From Candidatus Bathyarchaeota archaeon (GTDB taxonomy: Archaea; Thermoproteota; Bathyarchaeia; TCS64), in contig JAGTQJ010000053.1 of assembly GCA_018396515.1 (NCBI GenBank), forward strand, positions 1 to 9,555: DNA of 9,555 nt, read 5' to 3'. This document shows, in pieces, positions 6,046 to 9,555 of this stretch. Made by a program: the position numbers and the translations under genes. Numbering within the stretch: position 1 is the stretch's first letter; each line of letters opens with the position of its first letter. The notes below the pieces were generated by a model, which did not search any database, had not been told where the DNA came from, and saw only the letters and a list, made by a program, of their open reading frames with translations.

Positions 6046-6207
6046 TTGAAAATCGAATCATATAAGGCAAATAAAGGTGAGGTAGCCGTCGCTCACAAAA
6101 TAAAAAATAATTCGACATCAGCACATATCTTAAACCCTATATATTTAATGGAAAATCTCTTAAATGAGAAGAGGATAGCATGTCTTGGAGGGGATCTTTA
6201 TGCGTAA
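6046..6207 (+). CDS. Candidate small ORF (53 codons), function unknown
   Basis: A frame opens with TTG at 6046-6048, three bases after the exonuclease stop, and ends with TAA at 6205-6207, overlapping the start of the next gene by eight bases. GGAGGG at 6033-6038 lies seven bases before the TTG, a good Shine-Dalgarno. The product is lysine- and asparagine-rich at first (MKIESYKANKGEVAVAHKIK) and ends with a hydrophobic stretch and C-L-G-G-D-L-Y-A. I do not recognise it. Against it: the stretch is AT-rich, there is no ATG start, and a TATA-like box lies inside it. It may be a small protein, the tail of a decayed gene, or chance. It is translationally coupled in form if real. Confidence 0.33.
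   Translation: MKIESYKANKGEVAVAHKIKNNSTSAHILNPIYLMENLLNEKRIACLGGDLYA
6138..6148 (+). promoter_or_regulatory. TATA-like box before the CARF-wHTH gene
   Basis: TATATATTTAA lies about 55 bases before the ATG at 6200. A transcript would begin near 6165-6170, leaving a leader of about 30 bases that contains the Shine-Dalgarno GGAGGGG at 6187-6193. This would give the CARF gene a promoter separate from the exonuclease gene. Confidence 0.4.
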
Positions 6208-6970
6208 AACATCCATCATAGCGCCCCTCGGCACGAGCCCCCCGGTGATCACCGAGTTCCTCCAGTATGTTCAGGAGGCCATGTTCGAGAGGGTAACAGA
6301 CCTAACCATTATAGTCACGAGAGAGCCTGCGGTGCTGGAAGGGAAAGAGCTTGTGAAGGCAGCGGTGAAACATCGCTATCCAATGGTACACATACACGAG
6401 GAAGAACTCCCCTTCACAGACATAACATCCGACGAGGACCACCTGGAGTTCATGAAGATCTGCGCGAGGATCCTGAGGGAGCAGAGGGAGATCCACAGGG
6501 CTGAGAAGGTCTACCTCTGCGTAGCTGGAGGCAGGAAGGATATGTGCATAACCCTATCCCTCCTAGGCCAGTACTTCGGCGTCAACGGAGTATTCCACGT
6601 CATAATGCCCGAGATAAAGGCCTACAGCGCCGAACTGGAGAGGGTGCGATACGAGATAAGCGAGCTAGCGAGAGCAGAGGACAAAGAGAGATATTACAAG
6701 GAAAGGGAGGAGATATTTGAGAAGCTAATGTATCCACCTGCAGAATCTTACACTGTCATAAGGATACCCATAATCCCAACACCCCAAAACATAATATTCG
6801 ATGTCTTCAAACTATTAAAAGCTAGAAAGGTTTCCAGAAAAGATGTTGAACTTCCTCTAAGTTTTCTTAAAGATCTCGAAGCATCAAAAATTATAAAGAT
6901 TACGCAGAATTTTATATATACAGAAGAAATAGGATATAATATATTGAAAGTTTTAGGTGAAGTTATATGA
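6200..6970 (+). CDS. CARF-wHTH protein, NE0113/ring-nuclease-like (type III ancillary)
   Basis: A 256-residue protein from ATG 6200, supported by GGAGGGG at 6187-6193 with six-base spacing; an in-frame TTG at 6185 is less likely. The N-terminal CARF domain (about 1-150) shows IIAPLGTSPPVITEFLQ (6-22), TIIVTREP (about 37-44), LPFTDITSDEDHLEF (about 70-84) and the hallmark VAGGRKDM (108-115), followed by a helix and FHVIMPE. The order LGxSPxVITE ... DIxxxEDxxxF ... AGGRKxM is that of the Cas_NE0113 group of CARF proteins. Related stand-alone CARF proteins (Crn1 type) cleave cyclic tetra-adenylate and switch off the type III response. A charged helical linker (about 150-177) leads to a C-terminal winged helix (about 200-256). 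No HEPN or other nuclease domain is seen. It is therefore a sensor, ring nuclease or regulator. The last third is clearly more AT-rich than the start. Confidence 0.85.
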   Translation: MRKTSIIAPLGTSPPVITEFLQYVQEAMFERVTDLTIIVTREPAVLEGKELVKAAVKHRYPMVHIHEEELPFTDITSDEDHLEFMKICARILREQREIHRAEKVYLCVAGGRKDMCITLSLLGQYFGVNGVFHVIMPEIKAYSAELERVRYEISELARAEDKERYYKEREEIFEKLMYPPAESYTVIRIPIIPTPQNIIFDVFKLLKARKVSRKDVELPLSFLKDLEASKIIKITQNFIYTEEIGYNILKVLGEVI

Positions 6971-6997
6971 TGTTAAAAAATGTTAAAAGACGAAAAA

Positions 6998-7008
6998 TTT
7001 TTATATTT
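6998..7008 (+). promoter_or_regulatory. TATA-like box of the type III operon
   Basis: TTTTTATATTT centred near 7003 predicts a transcript start near 7028-7031, just before the TTG start at 7037. Two TGTTAAAA copies (6971-6978 and 6981-6988) lie immediately upstream and could be an operator, though in such AT-rich DNA this may be chance. Confidence 0.4.
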
Positions 7009-7025
7009 TTACCCAATTAATCCTT

Positions 7026-7032
7026 GGTGATC
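7026..7032 (+). promoter_or_regulatory. Shine-Dalgarno supporting the TTG start at 7037
   Basis: GGTGATC matches the complement of the archaeal 16S rRNA 3' end (GATCACCTCC) and ends four bases before TTG 7037. The next in-frame ATG, at 7061, has no such site, so this decides the start in favour of TTG. Confidence 0.6.
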
Positions 7033-7036
7033 GAGA

Positions 7037-7423
7037 TTGTCTCTTAATTTCCAAAAATTTATGACTGAAATAGTATATGACTATGCTACTTTGGCTGGCT
7101 TGGCTCTGGCGAGGGGGGGAGCCGATAGAACTACTGTTTCAAACTTACTTGAGGTCTTCCAAAGTGAGGCAGGGGCTTTAGATGCCACTTCTCTCCTTTT
7201 AGCTCATATTATGAGGCAGGTTGGAAGAGGTGAGATTAGGAGAGATTGTGGGAGTAAATTATTGGGGCACCTTAGTGAGATCTTTAATAGTTTCAAAGGA
7301 GAGGAGCTAAAAACAGCTGTGCTAAAGTACCTTACATTATCTAAGTGGGTATTTGAGGCCTCTCCTAGAGTTTCAGAACCTATAACCGGTTTCAAGGACC
7401 TCATAAGAGCTTATCTCAGGTGA
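7037..7423 (+). CDS. cas11: Type III small subunit (Cas11, Csm2-like)
   Basis: A 128-residue, nearly all-helical protein, first in the plus-strand type III operon. The TTG start is supported by GGTGATC at 7026-7032. Visible features are helices at about 7-27, 32-44 and 48-64, and a basic centre IMRQVGRGEIRRD (58-70), followed by LLGHLSEIF and AVLKYLTLSKWVFEA (94-108). The 'RQxxRxxI' basic helix and the late K-x-x-L-x-L-[AS]-K-W-x-x-E-A helix fit small subunits of archaeal Csm complexes. These line the crRNA-target duplex next to the Cas7 backbone. The stop lies four bases before the next gene's start and its AGGTGA doubles as that gene's Shine-Dalgarno. Size is right for Csm2 or Cmr5. Which of the two, or a III-D equivalent, cannot be settled by eye. 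Confidence 0.65.
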   Translation: MSLNFQKFMTEIVYDYATLAGLALARGGADRTTVSNLLEVFQSEAGALDATSLLLAHIMRQVGRGEIRRDCGSKLLGHLSEIFNSFKGEELKTAVLKYLTLSKWVFEASPRVSEPITGFKDLIRAYLR

Positions 7424-7427
7424 AACT

Positions 7428-8171
7428 ATGGTCTATGGGGACTTTGATCGCTTTAAGGTGAAGTATTTAATCAATCTTGAACTCATAAATGAAACTCCTC
7501 TTTCCATCGGTATGGGTCGAACCTTATGGGGTGCTGTGGATAATCCCGTGGTCAAGAGGGATGGAGTCCCATATATTCCAGGGAGCACCTTGAAGGGGGT
7601 TCTTAGAGTGGAGGCCGAGAGCTACGCAAGAACTATATATGGAGTCGATGAGGTTTGTGATGTTCTGGATCCTACGGGGCCACACGGAGAAGAGAGAAGA
7701 CTCCAAGAATTGGGAGAGGAGAGATATGAACCCTGCGTCGTGTGTAAGATCTTCGGAGGCCCCACCATAGCCTCTCATTTGACAATCTACGATGCATATC
7801 CAATTAGTGACTATCATATAGAAGTCCGTCGTAGAGTAAGTATAAGTAGATTAACCGAAGGGCAATACCCAGGAAAGCTTTTCGAGGTGGAGCAGGTAGA
7901 TCCAAAAACTTCATGGAATCTAAGGATGGATGTGGAGAATATAGATTTAATGAGCTTAGAGGCTCAAGATAATGAGCAACCTAAACAGATAATTAATTAT
8001 CTTATGAACAAAATTTTGACTGATGGTTTAAATCTAGGAGGAAAGAGGAGTATAGGTCTTGGATTAGTTAAGGCTCGTTTGAAGAACGTCTTAAAAATTA
8101 CAATAAAGGATGAGAAATACTATAAGGAGGATGTGACTGATGCCTATAAAGAGATGTTGGGGGTTAAATAA
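7428..8171 (+). CDS. cas7: Type III Cas7-group RAMP protein (Csm3/Csx7-like), first paralogue
   Basis: A 247-residue RAMP protein from ATG 7428, with AGGTGA overlapping the previous stop. Features in order: first strand INLELINETPLSIGMG (15-30), GAVDNPVV (35-42), PYIPGSTLKGVLR (48-60), a zinc-finger-like C-V-V-C-K-I-F-G (103-110), HLTIYDAYP (117-125), and the C-terminal Gly-rich loop LGGKRSIGLGLV (203-214). PYIPGSxLKG and the late G-rich loop are the two RAMP signatures. D38 in GAVDNP aligns with the catalytic Asp of Csm3 (IGAIDSPV), so this subunit should cut target RNA at 6-base steps. It resembles the Csm3/SSO1426 group, the backbone of archaeal Csm or III-D complexes. TAATG joins its stop to the next start (one-base overlap). 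Confidence 0.88.
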   Translation: MVYGDFDRFKVKYLINLELINETPLSIGMGRTLWGAVDNPVVKRDGVPYIPGSTLKGVLRVEAESYARTIYGVDEVCDVLDPTGPHGEERRLQELGEERYEPCVVCKIFGGPTIASHLTIYDAYPISDYHIEVRRRVSISRLTEGQYPGKLFEVEQVDPKTSWNLRMDVENIDLMSLEAQDNEQPKQIINYLMNKILTDGLNLGGKRSIGLGLVKARLKNVLKITIKDEKYYKEDVTDAYKEMLGVK

Positions 8172-9052
8172 TGATAGAATATCCTTGGTATAGTCATCCC
8201 ATCCTATATAGAGTCTTAGTTTTAAGTATTAAGATCTTAAATAAAGAACCTCTCAGAATAGGTGCGGGTAGGGGAAGCCCTCTATCACCAATAGATCTAC
8301 CAGTAATAACCATTAGGTTACCAGAGGGGAATCCTCCCTATATCCCTGGAAGTAGCCTTAAAGGCACCTTCCGTTCAACGGCGGAATACATCGTCAGATC
8401 TTTGGGGATCAATGCATGCCAAGCTGGGGCCTGTAGCTTAATGCTCTGGGATGAGAGGGAAAGAATTCGATATGGTGAGAGGCTTAATAGATTATTAAGA
8501 GAGGGGAATGAAAAAGAAGTCATCGAATTACTCTCAAGGTATTGCTTAATATGCAAGTTGTTCGGATCAAGCAGCTTCTCTTCTCACCTCAACTTCGAGG
8601 ACGCATATCCCACAGGAGGGGTGTCAACGAGTATGAAGACGGGGATCGCTATAAACCGGAGAAGTGGAGCTGCTCAGCGTGGAGCCCTCTATCAAGTAGA
8701 GTTCGTTAATCCTGGCCATGAGTTCAAAAGTAAAATAGTTGCGAAGAATGTTCCAAACTATGGCCTTGGGCTGCTAGCAGTGATCCTTGACTATCTTAAT
8801 GAAGGGATTATTAAGCTCGGAGGCTTTAAATCTAGAGGCTTCGGGAAGGTAAAGGTCGAGGTAAAGGAAATAAAGGGTAAAACTCTAAAGGACAATTCAT
8901 ATATTAGCCTATCTGAGGTTAAAAAACTCCCAGCCTTGGATGAATACGATATTGATATAGAGATAAATCCTGATGATATTGATGGAACTTTAAAGGAATT
9001 TAAGAAGGCTTGGTGGACATATGCAAACAGGCAGAGAACAGTTAGAGGTTAA
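8171..9052 (+). CDS. cas7: Type III Cas7-group RAMP protein (Csm3/Csx7-like), second paralogue
   Basis: A 293-residue RAMP protein whose ATG overlaps the previous stop by one base (TAATG), with GGGGGT just upstream. It repeats the plan of its neighbour: LSIKILNKEPLRIGAG (18-33), PIDLPVIT (40-47), PYIPGSSLKGTFRS (56-69), a Cys pair C-L-I-C-K-L-F-G (125-132), HLNFEDAYP (139-147), and the Gly loop LGGFKSRGFGKV (216-227). D42 sits at the Csm3 catalytic position, so it is probably also an RNA-cutting backbone subunit. A further Cys pair upstream (C83, C88) could complete a zinc site. The tail after residue 230 is Lys/Asp-rich and longer than in the first paralogue. The two are clearly related but diverged, so they probably occupy different places in one complex rather than being a recent duplication. 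Confidence 0.88.
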   Translation: MIEYPWYSHPILYRVLVLSIKILNKEPLRIGAGRGSPLSPIDLPVITIRLPEGNPPYIPGSSLKGTFRSTAEYIVRSLGINACQAGACSLMLWDERERIRYGERLNRLLREGNEKEVIELLSRYCLICKLFGSSSFSSHLNFEDAYPTGGVSTSMKTGIAINRRSGAAQRGALYQVEFVNPGHEFKSKIVAKNVPNYGLGLLAVILDYLNEGIIKLGGFKSRGFGKVKVEVKEIKGKTLKDNSYISLSEVKKLPALDEYDIDIEINPDDIDGTLKEFKKAWWTYANRQRTVRG

Positions 9053-9555
9053 AGTGATCAGAAGGCCTTACACGCCTAGAAGCCAACTCATAGAGGGTAG
9101 GTTTAACGCTATCCTCAAGCTCGAGGCAGAGGTACCTCCGAATTCATATATATTCACCTGGTCAGGGTGGCCAAAGCCGCCGAGTCTCGAACAGCTGGTT
9201 GAGGATATAAAGAGGATGGCGAGGTCTGGCAGAGTCCATCCTAGGGAACTTGAGGCACTCTATAGTAGCTATACTAAGCCCATAAGGATAAAGAGACCGG
9301 AGATGGAAAGAGGGCCCCCATCATATGATGGGGTGAAGTACATCTCAGGCTCCTCGATAAGGGGTGCCCTTAGATCCCGCATCGAGTATAAATTTGCACC
9401 CAAGATAGTTAGAGGACTCTATATGTCCCGTGCATGCTACATAATCCAAGGAGATGCCGGTAAAGGGAGGCATGTGGACTTCTGGGGGGTAGACGAGGCT
9501 CATCGAAGGGAGAGGCTCTGCTCTGGAGAGGAGGGAGAGGTCTGCATCGTTTGCA
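9021..9555 (+). CDS. Third type III RAMP protein (Cas7-like), 5' part, cut by window edge
   Basis: An open frame of 178 codons continues past the right edge. Two starts are possible. ATG 9021 overlaps the previous gene by 32 bases and has GGTGG upstream. GTG 9054 comes just after the previous stop, with GAGGT four bases upstream; I cannot decide between them. Numbered from 9021: first strand RFNAILKLEAEVPPNSYIF (27-45), YISGSSIRGALRS (107-119) as the RAMP turn, and C-I-V-C (175-178) at the edge, where the paralogues carry C-x-x-C-K-x-F-G. An insertion of about 60 residues lies between the first strand and the turn. I see no Asp in a Csm3-like [IV]-D-x-P-V context, so it may be a non-cutting subunit (Csm5-like or end-capping). 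Family membership is good; the exact subunit is open. Confidence 0.83.
   Translation, partial: MQTGREQLEVKVIRRPYTPRSQLIEGRFNAILKLEAEVPPNSYIFTWSGWPKPPSLEQLVEDIKRMARSGRVHPRELEALYSSYTKPIRIKRPEMERGPPSYDGVKYISGSSIRGALRSRIEYKFAPKIVRGLYMSRACYIIQGDAGKGRHVDFWGVDEAHRRERLCSGEEGEVCIVC

Noticed and set aside
6302..6496. 64-codon minus-strand frame opposite the CARF-wHTH gene
   Set aside because: Antisense shadow of a gene with clear CARF motifs.
7204..7404. 66-codon minus-strand frame opposite the Cas11 gene
   Set aside because: Antisense shadow; Ser/Leu-rich with no recognisable features.
7524..7817. 97-codon minus-strand frame opposite the first Cas7 paralogue
   Set aside because: Antisense shadow of a gene with clear RAMP motifs.
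8338..8556. 72-codon minus-strand frame opposite the second Cas7 paralogue
   Set aside because: Antisense shadow of a gene with clear RAMP motifs.

Overview
The window is archaeal, most likely from a hyperthermophilic member of the Thermoproteota (crenarchaeal lineage). The reasons are an archaeal type I-A CRISPR effector operon, a RAMP-rich type III operon, remnants of a VapBC toxin-antitoxin pair, heavy use of AGG/AGA and ATA codons, TTG and GTG starts, TATA-like boxes about 25 bases before starts, and an archaeal-type Shine-Dalgarno (GGTGATC). I cannot name the genus. Essentially the whole window is a CRISPR-Cas defence island.

Layout. (1) Positions 1-3962, minus strand: a tightly packed type I-A (Cascade-a) operon, transcribed csa5 > cas7 (csa2) > cas5 > probable cas8a2 > cas3' helicase, with cas3' running off the left edge. 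(2) Positions 3983-4617: no intact gene. It holds a shattered vapBC locus. The middle and end of a PIN-domain toxin lie on the minus strand with a frameshift. An antitoxin tail and a 23-residue toxin start lie on the plus strand. A 32-base inverted repeat (31 identical) and short tandem repeats sit among them. (3) Positions 4624-6970: an ancillary signalling/nuclease module. A minus-strand protein with an N-terminal winged helix and a CARF-like C-terminus is divergent from a plus-strand DEDDy 3'-5' exonuclease. A possible 53-codon small ORF follows, then a CARF-wHTH protein of the NE0113/ring-nuclease-like type. (4) Positions 7037-9555, plus strand: a type III operon with an all-helical Cas11 (Csm2-like) small subunit, two distinct Cas7/Csm3-like RAMPs that keep the backbone-nuclease aspartate, and a third RAMP cut by the right edge. 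Several different Cas7 paralogues in a row suggest a III-D-like or archaeal Csm complex. Cas10 is not in the window.

How it fits together. The type I-A genes form a crRNA-guided DNA-targeting complex with a separate Cas3' helicase. The type III genes form an RNA-targeting complex, which in most such systems makes cyclic oligoadenylate (cOA) through Cas10. The two CARF-type proteins are candidates to sense or degrade that signal, and through their winged helices to change transcription of this island. The exonuclease is the least explained member and may be an effector or a spacer/crRNA trimming enzyme. No CRISPR array and no adaptation genes (cas1, cas2, cas4) are visible here, so they must lie elsewhere.
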